This document shows, piece by piece, positions 31,027 to 40,016 of a stretch of 64,000 bases of DNA. Below the pieces are notes generated by a model. That model was not told the DNA's origin, made no database searches, and worked only from the letters and a program-made list of their open reading frames with translations. A program made the translations under genes and the position numbers. The stretch covers positions 1-64,000 of the forward strand of contig JACRDB010000147.1 of assembly GCA_016218725.1 (NCBI GenBank). Direction: 5' to 3'. The number at the start of each line of letters is the position of its first letter. Positions within the stretch are counted from its first letter, which is position 1. The stretch comes from Deltaproteobacteria bacterium. Lineage in GTDB: Bacteria; Myxococcota_A; Polyangia; Polyangiales; Ga0077539.

Positions 31027-32361
31027 TCACCCCCGGAGCCCCGCCCGGGCTTGCACCTTCACGGCCTCTTCCCGCGCTCGGGCCACCACCCGCTCTTCGT
31101 CCATCGTGGTCAGCGCCCGGTCTTTGACCAGCACCCGGCCGTTCACCACCACGTGCTTTACGTCCCTCGCCTGGGCGGCATACACCACCCGCTCCACCGG
31201 CCCCCCCCAGGGCTCCGTGTGGGCGCCGGTGAGGTCCACCACCACCACGTCCGCGCGCTTTCCAGGCTCCAGCGATCCCACCAGGTGGTCGATGCCGAGC
31301 GCCCGGGCCCCGTCCAGCGTGGCCAGCGAGAGCGCCTCCCGAGCGGGCAGGGCCCGGGTGTTTCCCCCGCCCTTGGCCAGGAGCGCCGCGTGGCGAAGCT
31401 CCACGAAGAGGTCCAGATTGTTGTTGCACGCCGCCCCGTCGGCCCCAAGACCCACCACCACCCCGGCCTTGCGCAGGGCGCTCACCCGGGCCACCCCGCT
31501 GCCGAGCTTCAAGTTGGCGCTCGGGCAGTGCACCACCCTGGTGCCTGCCTTTGCCGCCGCGCGCATCTGGGCGAGGGTGAGCTGCACCCCGTGCGCGAGG
31601 ATGGTATCCGGGCCCTGGAGCCCGAGCTCGGCCAGGGCGTCCACGTCGTCTTTTCCGTGGAGGGCGCGGACGGCGTCGCGCTCGCCGGGGTGCTCCGCGG
31701 CGTGGGTGTGCAGGAGGCACCCGTGGGCCCGCGCCAGCGACACTGTCTCCTGCAGGAGCTTCTTGGTGCAGGACAGAATGAACCGAGGGGCGAAGGCGTA
31801 GCGCAGCCTCCCCCCTTCGGCCTCGTCCCAGCGCGCCCGGAGCGTGTCCGAGGTGGCCAGCGACGCGCGCAGGCCCTCGCGGAGCCCTCGTGGTACGCCC
31901 GCTCCGACGTCCATCATGGCCTTGCCCGAGAAGGCCCGGACGCCGCAATCCCTCAGGGCCTCGAAGACCGCGTCGTGGTGGTGCACCGTGCCCATGTCCA
32001 GGAGCGTGGTGCCGCCGCCCTTCAGGAGCTCCACCAGCCCCAGGTCCGCGCTGGCCCGGAGGGACTCCGGGTCATGGGCGGCCTCCAGGGGCCAGATCCG
32101 CGTGCGGAGCCAGTCCAGGAGCGGCAGGTCGTCGGCCATGCCCCGGAAGAGCGTCTGGCACAGGTGCACATGGGCGTGGACCAGGCCCGGGAGCACCGCG
32201 CAGCCCCGGGCGTCCAGCACCCTCACGGGCCCCCGGCGCGCCTCCCGAGCGCCTGGCCCCAACGCACGCAGCGCGCCATCCTCCACGAGCACGTCCCCGG
32301 GGAAGCTCTCCCCCCCGGGCGTGCAGGGCACGATGGTGCCTCCCTCGATCAGCAGGTCCAT
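31027..32361 (-). CDS. amidohydrolase, MTA/SAH deaminase (MtaD)-like
   Basis: 444 residues from ATG 32361. The metal-binding HAHVH (in VLPGLVHAHVHLCQTLFRG) near residue 58, HTHAAEHPGE, AHGVQLT and the Asp in GLGADGAACNNNLDLF are the landmarks of the cytosine-deaminase-like amidohydrolases. The sequence DLPLLDWLRTRIWPLE is typical of S-adenosylhomocysteine/5'-methylthioadenosine deaminases and chlorohydrolases. It would deaminate an adenosine-type compound in the cytosol. It is divergent from the IgGFc-type gene with only 43 bp between. Confidence 0.87.
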   Translation of the reverse strand: MDLLIEGGTIVPCTPGGESFPGDVLVEDGALRALGPGAREARRGPVRVLDARGCAVLPGLVHAHVHLCQTLFRGMADDLPLLDWLRTRIWPLEAAHDPESLRASADLGLVELLKGGGTTLLDMGTVHHHDAVFEALRDCGVRAFSGKAMMDVGAGVPRGLREGLRASLATSDTLRARWDEAEGGRLRYAFAPRFILSCTKKLLQETVSLARAHGCLLHTHAAEHPGERDAVRALHGKDDVDALAELGLQGPDTILAHGVQLTLAQMRAAAKAGTRVVHCPSANLKLGSGVARVSALRKAGVVVGLGADGAACNNNLDLFVELRHAALLAKGGGNTRALPAREALSLATLDGARALGIDHLVGSLEPGKRADVVVVDLTGAHTEPWGGPVERVVYAAQARDVKHVVVNGRVLVKDRALTTMDEERVVARAREEAVKVQARAGLRG

Positions 32362-32366
32362 GCCGG

Positions 32367-32396
32367 TTGGACGATAGGACGGATCCCGGGTAGAAA
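32367..32396 (+). promoter_or_regulatory. putative promoter of the IgGFc-type gene, leaderless spacing
   Basis: TTGGAC (32367-32372), 18-bp spacer, TAGAAA (32391-32396), then 8 bp to ATG 32405. The -10 is identical to that of the ferredoxin promoter. No ribosome-binding site is visible, so the transcript is probably leaderless. Confidence 0.42.
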
Positions 32397-32404
32397 CATC
32401 ATTC

Positions 32405-34201
32405 ATGGACCGTCGCGCTGCCCTGCTGGCGCTCTTTCTTGCCACGGGGCTCGCGTGCAAGCCCCCCGCCCCCCAGGATTTCAACCTCCCGCCGGGGGAC
32501 GTGGGCACCACGGACACCGGCCCCGGGCCCGTGCAGTGCCGCCCGGGGATGACCCTCTGCAACGGCAACGAGTCGTACCAGTGCACCGCCGACGGGGAGC
32601 CCGTCAACCGCGTGGCCTGCTCCGGGGCCTCGCCCATCTGCGTGCCGGGCATCGGGTGCCGGCTCTGCCGCCCCGGGGGCTCGCGGTGCGACCCCATGCG
32701 CCCCCAGCAGACCCAGACCTGCCGGAGTGACGGCATGGGCTACGACAACGGGCTCCTGTGCAACCCCTCCGGCGGCCAGACGTGCAACAACGGGAGCTGC
32801 ATGGACCGCTGCTCGGACAGCGCCCTCGGGCGCTCGTACCTGGGCTGTGACTACTGGGGTACCACCACCGCCAACGGCCAGCTCGACGCCCGCTTCGAGT
32901 ACGCCATCGTCGTGTCCAACCCGCAGACCTACCCCGTCGAGGCCACCGTCGAGGGCGGCGCCCTCCCCATGCCCAGGGCCTTGTCCCTGCGCCCGGGGGA
33001 GGTACAGATCGTGCGGCTGCCGTGGGTCCCGGAGCTGGTGGAGTTCAACCCGGCCCTGCCCCCCTGCCGGGGCGGCGAGCCCGGGGGTTGCGCGGGGAAC
33101 GTCCCCGCCCGCAGCGTCCTGCGCCCCAGAGGGGCCTACCACCTGCACGCCAACGGGCCCGTGGCCGCGTACCAGTTCAACCCCCTGAACTTCGAGCGCG
33201 CCGGGGGCTACCACTCCTTCACCAACGACGCCTCGCTCCTGCTCCCCCAGGGCGTGCTCACCAGCCGGTACATCGTGTCCACGGCGCCCAACTGGCGCAC
33301 GCCCTCCCCCATGGGGATCTTCCTCGGGGGCTTCGTGGCCATCGTCGGGGTCACCGGCGAGAGCACCACGGTCACCGTGCGCCTGTCCGCCAGCATCTCC
33401 GCCGGAGCGGGCGTGTCCGCTGCCTCCGCGGGCACCACCCAGACCTACCGCCTCCAGCCCGGGGACGTCGTGCAGCTCGTTGGTACGGGGGAGGGGGACC
33501 TCACGGGCACCACCATCAACGCCACCAACCCCGTGGCGGTGTTCGTCGGGCATGACTGCACCAACGTGCCGAACAACCGCCCGGCCTGCGACCACCTGGA
33601 GGAGCAGCTCTTCCCCAACGAGACCTGGGGCCGGGAGTACGTGGTCTCCGCCCTGCGCGACCGGGGGCCCATGTTCCCGTCGGTGATCCGTATCGTGTCG
33701 CAGTCGGACAACAACCAGGTGACCTTCGACCCGCCCACGGTGCGCGCCCCGGCCACGCTGCGCGCGGGCCAGGTGCTGGAGTTCGCCACCACCGCCAGCT
33801 TCCGCGTGGCGGGCACCTCCGCGCTCCTGGTCGCGCAGTACATGCTCGGCCAGGGGCCCGCCTCGGCCACCTCCTCCGGCGCCGGGGACCCGGCCATGGT
33901 CTTCGAGGTCCCCTCGCAGCAGTTCCGCTCCAGCTATGACATCTACGTGCCGGAGACCTACACCAGCAATTTCATCAATGTGGTGGCCCCCGTGAGGGCC
34001 GAGGTCACCATGGACGGGATGCCCCTGCGGGGATCCATGGAGACCGTCGGCCCCTGGGCCGTGTACTACCTCCCCATCCGCGCCGGGGCCCACCACCTCC
34101 AGAGCGGGACGCCCTTCGGCATCAAGGTGTACGGCATCGCACAATATACGTCGTACATGTACCCCGGGGGCCTGGACCTGCAGCTCATCACCCCTGGCTG
34201 A
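32405..34201 (+). CDS. IgGFc-binding-protein-type surface lipoprotein
   Basis: 598 residues from ATG 32405. A lipoprotein signal (LLALFLATGLAC) is followed by a short acidic linker and a Cys-rich segment of about 100 residues (CRPGMTLCNGNESYQC; CLCRPGGSRC-like units). The large C-terminal part follows the IgGFc-binding N-terminal domain pattern seen across Myxococcota: EYAIVVSNPQ, RSVLRPRGAYHLHANGPVAAYQFNP, GTTINATNPVAVFVGHDC and HLEEQLFPNETWGREYVV. It is probably displayed on the cell surface and may act in adhesion or prey/matrix binding. The name reflects homology and not a shown activity. Confidence 0.82.
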   Translation: MDRRAALLALFLATGLACKPPAPQDFNLPPGDVGTTDTGPGPVQCRPGMTLCNGNESYQCTADGEPVNRVACSGASPICVPGIGCRLCRPGGSRCDPMRPQQTQTCRSDGMGYDNGLLCNPSGGQTCNNGSCMDRCSDSALGRSYLGCDYWGTTTANGQLDARFEYAIVVSNPQTYPVEATVEGGALPMPRALSLRPGEVQIVRLPWVPELVEFNPALPPCRGGEPGGCAGNVPARSVLRPRGAYHLHANGPVAAYQFNPLNFERAGGYHSFTNDASLLLPQGVLTSRYIVSTAPNWRTPSPMGIFLGGFVAIVGVTGESTTVTVRLSASISAGAGVSAASAGTTQTYRLQPGDVVQLVGTGEGDLTGTTINATNPVAVFVGHDCTNVPNNRPACDHLEEQLFPNETWGREYVVSALRDRGPMFPSVIRIVSQSDNNQVTFDPPTVRAPATLRAGQVLEFATTASFRVAGTSALLVAQYMLGQGPASATSSGAGDPAMVFEVPSQQFRSSYDIYVPETYTSNFINVVAPVRAEVTMDGMPLRGSMETVGPWAVYYLPIRAGAHHLQSGTPFGIKVYGIAQYTSYMYPGGLDLQLITPG

Positions 34202-34220
34202 GGCTCCGCTTCGCGCCCCC

Positions 34221-34676
34221 ATGGACCCGAAGCCGCAGAACCGCCGAGGGAGCCCCGAGGCCGTGCTCAAGCGCCGCACCGCCCGAAGGCTCAACACCCT
34301 CCTCGGGACCGACGCCCCCCGGGGCGCCCTCGACGGGCGCACCGAGCGCCGCCGCGCGCGGCTCCTGCGCGAGCTCAGGGACGGCACCCGGGAGCCCGAC
34401 GGGGGCCTGAAGCCCGTGGAGATCCTCCAGCACGTCCATGATCTCCTGGAGCTCGGCGAGACCGTGGCCTCGCTGGAGAAGGTGGTCACCGTCCACCCCA
34501 GGACCCTCGACCCCGCCACCGCACGCACCGTGCTGCGCGAGCTCCAGCAGGCCTACCGCTTCCGCGTCGAGGCCTTCCGGTTCCTGGGGCTCCCCGAGGC
34601 GCAGCTCACCGAGGCCGAGCTCGGCGAGGTGCGCCCGCCCCGGCGGGGAAGACCTCCGAAGGCGCCCTCCCCCTGA
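34221..34676 (+). CDS. small basic protein with AT-hook-like tail
   Basis: 151 residues from ATG 34221. A basic N terminus (NRRGSPEAVLKRRTARRLN) is followed by a helical middle (PVEILQHVHDLLELGETVASLEKVVTV) and a C terminus RPPRRGRPPKAPSP, which contains the RGRP core of an AT-hook. It is probably a cytosolic nucleic-acid-binding protein. Myxobacteria do use AT-hook proteins (CarD is the known case), but this one is unrelated in its remaining sequence. It lies 19 bp after the IgGFc-type stop and 12 bp before the glycosyltransferase. Confidence 0.62.
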   Translation: MDPKPQNRRGSPEAVLKRRTARRLNTLLGTDAPRGALDGRTERRRARLLRELRDGTREPDGGLKPVEILQHVHDLLELGETVASLEKVVTVHPRTLDPATARTVLRELQQAYRFRVEAFRFLGLPEAQLTEAELGEVRPPRRGRPPKAPSP

Positions 34677-34688
34677 GCTTTTCTTCCC

Positions 34689-36398
34689 ATGAGACCTCAC
34701 GACGAAGCGACGAGCAGCGCCCCCAAGGCGCCCCCCCGGTGGCTGGACTGGATCGCCCGCGCCGGGGCTCCCCTCCTGGCGCTCATCACCGCCGTGGTGA
34801 TCGTGTGCCGGAGCCACTGGCATTTCTTCCGCCCCTGGGCGGTGCCCCTGTCCAACGACGAGGGCTACATCTCCGCCCTGGCCCTGCGCATGCTCCACGG
34901 CCGCTGGCTCCCCTACGTGGACGGCGTCTCGCAGCGGGGCCCGGTGCTCTACTGGCTCACCGCCCTGGCGATGAAGCTCGGCGGGGAGGGCTCCTGGCTC
35001 CCCATCCGGTGGCTGGCGCTGGTCCTCGGGCTGGTCCTCCACGGGCTGGTCTTCGCGCTGGCGTGGGAGCTCTTCGGGTCCTTCGCGGCGGCCGTGGCGA
35101 TGCTGTTCACTGCGTATTTCGTGAACTATGAGCTCATCCCCTGGGACGGCCTCGGGCTCAACGGCGAGGTCCTGGCGATGTGCTTCGTCCTGGGCTCGCT
35201 CCTCCTGGCGGCGCGCGCACAGCGGCTCCCGGAGGCCCGCCGCAGGCCCTGGTGGTTGGGCCTCTCCGGCGCCCTTGCCGCGCTGGCGGGGCTCTCCAAG
35301 CAGATGTCCCTGATCCATGTGGTGCCCACCGTATGCTGGCTGGCGCTCGGCCCCGAGGGGGCGGGACCCCGGAGCCCCGGGTCGCGGGCGAGGGACCTCG
35401 GGCGCTACGCCCTGGGCTTTGCGGCGCCCTACAGCGCGGTGCTGGCGGTCTTCGCGGCCACCGGGCACCTCAAGGAGTTTGTCTATTACTACCAGCGCTA
35501 CGGGCGCGAGATCTTCATGGCGCCGCTCACGCGGGAGTTCATGCGGGACAAGCTCCGGGAGCAGTTCGACCGGTATTTCCTTGGCGTCGCGGGCTTCGCC
35601 TCGGTGGGAATCCTGGCCCTGGCCCGCGCGCTGCGCGAGGCCCTGGAGGAGAGCGTGCAAGCCCGGGGCGCGGCGGCCTGGGCCGAGCGGGCCCGAAAGC
35701 GCGCCGGAGCCCTCTTCGCCGTGGCGCAGTTCACGCTCGGGTGCGTCGGGGCGTGCTTCACCTTCCGGTTCTTCGGGCACTATTTCCTCCAGGTGCACCC
35801 GCTGGCCGCGGTGGTGGCGGCGTACGCGGTGAGCGAGCGCTTCGAGCCCCTGGAGGCCCGCCGCCCGGGGAACGTGGCGTCGGCCTTCGTGGTGGTGGCC
35901 GGGGCGGCGGTGCTCCTCGGGATGTCCAGCTCGGCGCTCACGCGCCAGGTGCTCAACCGCCGCGAGACCGACCGCTGGTACCAGGACCCGCAGACGGACC
36001 CCATCGTGCGCTACGTCCTGGAGAAGACCCGCCCCACGGACACGCTCTTCGTCTGGGGCTTCCGGGCGGAGACCTACCTCTCCTCGCGGCGCTTCCCGGC
36101 CTCGCGCTTTGTCTACAGCGTGTACCCCGCGGGGGTGGTCCCCTGGATGACCGCCACCCGCGAGGAGGAGGAGCGCCGCCAGGTGCCGGGCGCCCGGGCC
36201 CTCCTCCTGGAGGACCTGGAGCGCTGGAGGCCGGAGCTCGTGGTGGACGCGGGCCGGAGCATGTCCGGGCGCTACATGTACAACTACCCCATGCTCCGGC
36301 TCTACCTGGACCGGCACTACTGCTTCATGCGCTACGTGGACGGTGAACCCGTCTACCGCAGGCGCCACGGCGAGACCTGCCCCCCCGCGGACTACTGA
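34689..36398 (+). CDS. PMT/ArnT-like membrane glycosyltransferase
   Basis: 569 residues from ATG 34689 with about ten predicted membrane helices. The first periplasmic loop has the acidic motif LSNDEGYISALALRMLHG, the DE pair expected in GT-C fold enzymes (GT39/GT83, PMT-2 domain). RGPVLYWLTALAMKL follows, as in ArnT-like proteins. After the helices there is a soluble C-terminal domain of about 140 residues. It should transfer a sugar from a polyprenyl-phosphate donor to a lipid or protein acceptor on the outer face of the inner membrane. The acceptor is unknown. Confidence 0.83.
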   Translation: MRPHDEATSSAPKAPPRWLDWIARAGAPLLALITAVVIVCRSHWHFFRPWAVPLSNDEGYISALALRMLHGRWLPYVDGVSQRGPVLYWLTALAMKLGGEGSWLPIRWLALVLGLVLHGLVFALAWELFGSFAAAVAMLFTAYFVNYELIPWDGLGLNGEVLAMCFVLGSLLLAARAQRLPEARRRPWWLGLSGALAALAGLSKQMSLIHVVPTVCWLALGPEGAGPRSPGSRARDLGRYALGFAAPYSAVLAVFAATGHLKEFVYYYQRYGREIFMAPLTREFMRDKLREQFDRYFLGVAGFASVGILALARALREALEESVQARGAAAWAERARKRAGALFAVAQFTLGCVGACFTFRFFGHYFLQVHPLAAVVAAYAVSERFEPLEARRPGNVASAFVVVAGAAVLLGMSSSALTRQVLNRRETDRWYQDPQTDPIVRYVLEKTRPTDTLFVWGFRAETYLSSRRFPASRFVYSVYPAGVVPWMTATREEEERRQVPGARALLLEDLERWRPELVVDAGRSMSGRYMYNYPMLRLYLDRHYCFMRYVDGEPVYRRRHGETCPPADY

Positions 36399-36560
36399 CC
36401 GCAGACCGCCACCGGGACAAAGCGCCCAGGGCGCCGAGCGCCCGCCGGGTGGCGTGGCCAGCGCAGGGGGGGTTGCGGTACACTGGGGCCCGCCCTCAGG
36501 TTCGCGACCGCTGCGTCGTTCTCAGCGCTGCGGTACAAGACCAAAGGGGGAGAGTACGCC

Positions 36561-37229
36561 ATGAATCACGCGGAGCCGTTGACGGTTCGACCGGCGGGCC
36601 CTTGTCGGGTATCCCTCCAGGACTGCTTTGCGCACACGGACCTGGCGTGGAGGCTGGACCACGTGCCGGACCGCGCCGCATGCCGGGGCGTGTTCTTCAA
36701 CATGCTCGACGAGCGCGCCGCGGAGCTGGGCCCGGAGGTCCAGCGGCAGTACCGGGAGTTCTTCAAGCTCTATCGGTTCCTGCCCTTCAAGCTGTACCCC
36801 GTCAAGGATTACCTCACGCGCATCGTGGCCGTGGCCCAGTGCCATTTTGGCGCGGAGGGGATCTACCGCGGGCTCTTCGAGCTCCAGGCCGCGGCCTTCC
36901 CGGCGTGGCGCCGGACGCTCCTCGGGCGCACCACCTTCGCGGTCCTCGGGAATGACTTCGACGCGCTCCTGCGGGGGATCGAGCGGGCCTACGCCACCGG
37001 GACGCCCACCAACCACACCACCTTCCAGGTGACCCGCGCGGCCCCAAACCGCTACGCCGTGCGCTTCGGCAGCGAGTACCTGTACATCGAACACGCGATG
37101 ACCGGCGCGCTGGCGGGCGTCGCCCGGGGCTGCGGCTACGAGCCCGCCTTCGAGGTCCAGCTCGACGACCCCTTCAACGGGACGGTGCACCTGCACCTCC
37201 AGGAGCGCAAGGCCGAGGGCTCGCCGTGA
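36561..37229 (+). CDS. DUF2378 (TIGR02265) family protein
   Basis: 222 residues from ATG 36561, preceded by GGGGGAGAG. The pattern (RGVFFNMLDERAAELGPE, FKLYPVKDYLTRIVAVAQCHFG, EGIYRGLFELQAAAFPAWRRTLLGRTTF, ending in an alpha/beta domain) matches the DUF2378/TIGR02265 family, which is expanded in myxobacteria and has no established activity. No signal peptide. It is the first gene of a four-gene block; its stop overlaps the ThDP-enzyme start (GTGA), so the products probably act together. The 162-bp upstream gap should hold the promoter. I saw only weak candidates there. Confidence 0.72.
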   Translation: MNHAEPLTVRPAGPCRVSLQDCFAHTDLAWRLDHVPDRAACRGVFFNMLDERAAELGPEVQRQYREFFKLYRFLPFKLYPVKDYLTRIVAVAQCHFGAEGIYRGLFELQAAAFPAWRRTLLGRTTFAVLGNDFDALLRGIERAYATGTPTNHTTFQVTRAAPNRYAVRFGSEYLYIEHAMTGALAGVARGCGYEPAFEVQLDDPFNGTVHLHLQERKAEGSP

Positions 37230-38896
37230 CCACCTCGCCGGTGGCGCTGCAGCTGATCGATGTCCTCCGGGAGTTCGGCGTGGACACGGTCTTTGGCATC
37301 CCCGGCGGGGCCATCTCGGGCTTCTACGCCTCGCTCCTGGCGCGGCCCGACGTAAAGATCGTGACCACCCGGCACGAGACCGGCGCGGCCTTCATGGCCA
37401 TCGGGTACGCCATGGCCACGGGGCGCCCGGGGGTCGTGGTGACCACCGCGGGGCCCGGGATCACCAACGCCCTCACGGGCCTCGCGTCGGCCTACTACGA
37501 AGGCGTGCCGCTCATCCTCCTGGCGGGCGAGGTGCCCCGCTCGGCCTTCGGCCGGGGCGCCCTCCAGGAGGGCTCCGCGGCCGCCATGGACGCCGTGGCC
37601 CTCACCCGCAGGATGACCAAATTCAGCGCGCAGGTCTCGCGCCCGGGCTCCGCCGCGGCGGTGCTGCGCAAGGCCCTGGTGACGGCCTACTCCGGCCGCC
37701 AGGGGCCCGTGTTCCTCTCGCTCCCGCTGGACGTGGTGGCCGTCAAGCAGCAGCCGCAGCCCATCTTCGGCACCGTGCGCTCGAGCTTCGACGTGGACTC
37801 GTCGGCCTGCAAGCGCGCCCTGGAGCTCCTGGAGGGCGCCCGGAGGCCCCTGCTCCTGGCGGGAGCGGGCGCCCGAGGCACCACCAGCCGGAGGGTCATC
37901 CGGCGCCTGGCGGAGTACGTCGGCGCCCCCGTGGCGGTGACCACCAAGGGAAAGGGGGTCTTCCCCGAGGACCACCCGCTGTACCTCGGGGTGCTCGGCT
38001 TCGGCGGCCACGACTCGGTGACGGACTACCTCGCCGAAGGCGTGGACGTCCTCCTGGCCATGGGCACCGGGCTCAATGATTTCACCACCAACGCCTGGAG
38101 CCCCAAGCTGCGCGCCGGGCGGGCCTTCATCCAGGTGGACATTGACTCCGCGCAGCTCGGGAAGAACTACCCCATCGAGCTGGGCCTCGTCGGCCCCATC
38201 GACGCCGTGGTCGGGCGCATGTTGGAGCACCGCACCGAGGACCACGCCGCGCTCCCGTTGCCACCGGGGCCGACCCTGCGGTGCCAGGCCCCTGAAGCTT
38301 CGCCCCGGGGCGCGCTCACCAGCGCCGAGGTGGCCCTCACCATGAACGCCGTGTGCCCCGCGGACTCGGTGTTCACCTCGGACATGGGCGAGCACCTGTC
38401 CATCGCGCTGCACTACCTCCGGGTCCGTGAGGACGGGGACTTCATCACCTGCCTGGGCTTCGGCTCCATGGGCTCGGGGCTCTGCGCCGCGGTGGGCTAC
38501 CAGCTGGGGGCCCCCGCCCGGCGCGTGTACGCCATCTGCGGCGACGGGGGCTTCTTGATGTTCGGCGGCGAGCTGGCCACCGCGGTGCACCACAAGGTCG
38601 CCACGACCTTCGTGATCATCAATGACAGCCGGCTCAACATGGTCCACCACGGGATGAAGGACGAGTACGGCGCCACGCCGGATTTCACCACGCCGCTCAT
38701 TGATTTTTCGATGATGGCCCAAGGCTTCGGCGCCGCCGGGAGAATCGTAAGAACGAAGGAGGAGTTGATCGACGCCCTGGGCGCGGACCACGAGGGCCCC
38801 GCGGTGCTGGACGTACGCATCGACCCGGACGTACGCTTGGGCGGGAGTCAGAGGGTGGCGGCACTGCGGCAGTTCAAGGAGCAGGGTGATGGGTGA
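37226..38896 (+). CDS. thiamine-diphosphate-dependent enzyme, acetolactate-synthase-like
   Basis: 556 residues from GTG 37226. The N-terminal ThDP domain has FGIPGGAI and the cofactor-activating Glu51 in TRHETGAAFMA. The central domain has the Rossmann-like TKGKGVFPEDHPLYLGVLG segment. The C-terminal domain carries ICGDGGFLMFGGELATAVHH through IINDSRLN, the GDG-x(about 26)-N Mg-ThDP motif. Catalytic features look intact. Enzymes of this type join or cleave 2-oxo acids. The missing regulatory subunit and the neighbours argue against the branched-chain amino acid role and for a dedicated carboligase or decarboxylase. Confidence 0.88.
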   Translation: MTTSPVALQLIDVLREFGVDTVFGIPGGAISGFYASLLARPDVKIVTTRHETGAAFMAIGYAMATGRPGVVVTTAGPGITNALTGLASAYYEGVPLILLAGEVPRSAFGRGALQEGSAAAMDAVALTRRMTKFSAQVSRPGSAAAVLRKALVTAYSGRQGPVFLSLPLDVVAVKQQPQPIFGTVRSSFDVDSSACKRALELLEGARRPLLLAGAGARGTTSRRVIRRLAEYVGAPVAVTTKGKGVFPEDHPLYLGVLGFGGHDSVTDYLAEGVDVLLAMGTGLNDFTTNAWSPKLRAGRAFIQVDIDSAQLGKNYPIELGLVGPIDAVVGRMLEHRTEDHAALPLPPGPTLRCQAPEASPRGALTSAEVALTMNAVCPADSVFTSDMGEHLSIALHYLRVREDGDFITCLGFGSMGSGLCAAVGYQLGAPARRVYAICGDGGFLMFGGELATAVHHKVATTFVIINDSRLNMVHHGMKDEYGATPDFTTPLIDFSMMAQGFGAAGRIVRTKEELIDALGADHEGPAVLDVRIDPDVRLGGSQRVAALRQFKEQGDG

Positions 38897-40016
38897 CCGC
38901 CCCGGGGTCGGGATCCTCGGGATGGGCTCCTACCTCCCGCCGGAGGTGCGCTCCAACGACTACTGGGAGGGACGGCTCCAGCGCCGCGACGAGGTCCAGC
39001 GCCGCGGGGACATCCTCGCCATCGAGCGCACCGCCCAGGGGGGCGAGAGCGCGCTGCCGAGGCCCGTGGCCGAGGCCATGGCGGCCCTCGGGGACGACGA
39101 CCTGTTCCGCGGCGCGCGGCGGCGCCACGTGCTGGCGGACGACGCCCACGCGGCGGACATGGAGGTCGAGGCCGTGCGCCGCGCCCTGGAGGACGCCAGG
39201 GTCGCCCCCGACGAGGTGGACCTGCTCCTGGTCCACTCGCTCCTGCCAGACCGGCTCAACCCCTCGGACGGGCCGGCCATCGTGGACCGCTGTGGCCTGT
39301 CGCGCGCGGTGGCGTGGAGCCTGGACGTCGGCTGCGCCAGCTTCCAGCCGCAGGTCGTGGCCGCCGCGGCGCTCCTGCGCGCCGGGGTCTACCGCCGGGT
39401 GGTGCAGGTGTGCTCCACGGCCTCGTCGCGCTTCCTGGACTACTCCACCCCCGCATCGACGGGCTTCGGCGACGGCGCCGCGGCCTCGGTGCTGGGCCCG
39501 CTCCCGCCGGGGTACGGCCTCCTGGGCCACTGGCAGCGCACCGACGGCTCCCTGCGCGAGGGCGTGGCCCTCGCCCCGGTGCGGGACGGCGCACCCCAGC
39601 GACGCTGGGACCGGTGCGCGGGCCCCGTGCGCCTCGCGACCTTCGACCCCGCCGTGGGCAAGCTGGCCGGCGTCCAGGGCGCGGCCTTCTGCCGCGAAGC
39701 ATGCCTGGGTGCCCTGGAAGACGCAGGGCTCACCCTGGGCGACGTGTCGCTCTATGTAGGCGCCCAGAGCGTGGGGTGGTTCGTGGACGCGTGTCGCCGG
39801 GCGTTGGAGCTGCCTCGGGAGCGCGCGGTGGACACCTTCGCCGAGGTTGGAAACATCTCCGCGGCGGTGAACGTATACAACCTCCAGCGCGCGCGGGCCG
39901 ACGGGCGCCTGCGGGACAGCGACGTGGTGCTGTCGTACTCTCCCGGCGCGGGGTTGACGCGCGCGGCGGTGGTGTACCGCTGGCACGAGCCCCACAGCCG
40001 GGCCCGAGGGCCGTGA
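38889..40016 (+). CDS. KAS III (FabH)-like ketosynthase lacking the catalytic His
   Basis: 375 residues from ATG 38889 (GTG 38886 in frame), overlapping the upstream stop by 8 bp. The thiolase fold is shown by GILGMGSYLPPE, LLVHSLLPDRLNPSDGPAIVDRCGL, the nucleophile Cys149 in SLDVGCASFQPQV, FGDGAAASVLG and the Asn in VGNISAAVNVYNLQRA. Where FabH has PHQAN, this protein reads VGAQSVGWF, so the triad His is absent. Such departures occur in KAS III relatives that transfer acyl groups or condense unusual substrates. It is unlikely to be the housekeeping FabH. Confidence 0.82.
   Translation: MGDRPGVGILGMGSYLPPEVRSNDYWEGRLQRRDEVQRRGDILAIERTAQGGESALPRPVAEAMAALGDDDLFRGARRRHVLADDAHAADMEVEAVRRALEDARVAPDEVDLLLVHSLLPDRLNPSDGPAIVDRCGLSRAVAWSLDVGCASFQPQVVAAAALLRAGVYRRVVQVCSTASSRFLDYSTPASTGFGDGAAASVLGPLPPGYGLLGHWQRTDGSLREGVALAPVRDGAPQRRWDRCAGPVRLATFDPAVGKLAGVQGAAFCREACLGALEDAGLTLGDVSLYVGAQSVGWFVDACRRALELPRERAVDTFAEVGNISAAVNVYNLQRARADGRLRDSDVVLSYSPGAGLTRAAVVYRWHEPHSRARGP

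Noticed and set aside
29986..32730. A 914-codon open frame on the plus strand opposite the amidotransferase and MtaD-like genes
   Set aside because: Antisense shadow with no signal peptide or domain; the minus-strand genes have catalytic motifs in place.
34188..36368. A 726-codon minus-strand open frame opposite the glycosyltransferase
   Set aside because: Charged His/Arg/Glu/Pro-rich shadow of a membrane protein gene.
37226..38896. Housekeeping acetohydroxyacid synthase large subunit (ilvB)
   Set aside because: No ilvN or ilvC nearby, and the gene is embedded among a DUF2378 gene, a ketosynthase and a kinase; the specific name was not used.
38889..40016. Housekeeping fabH
   Set aside because: The PHQAN His motif is absent and no fatty-acid synthesis genes are adjacent.
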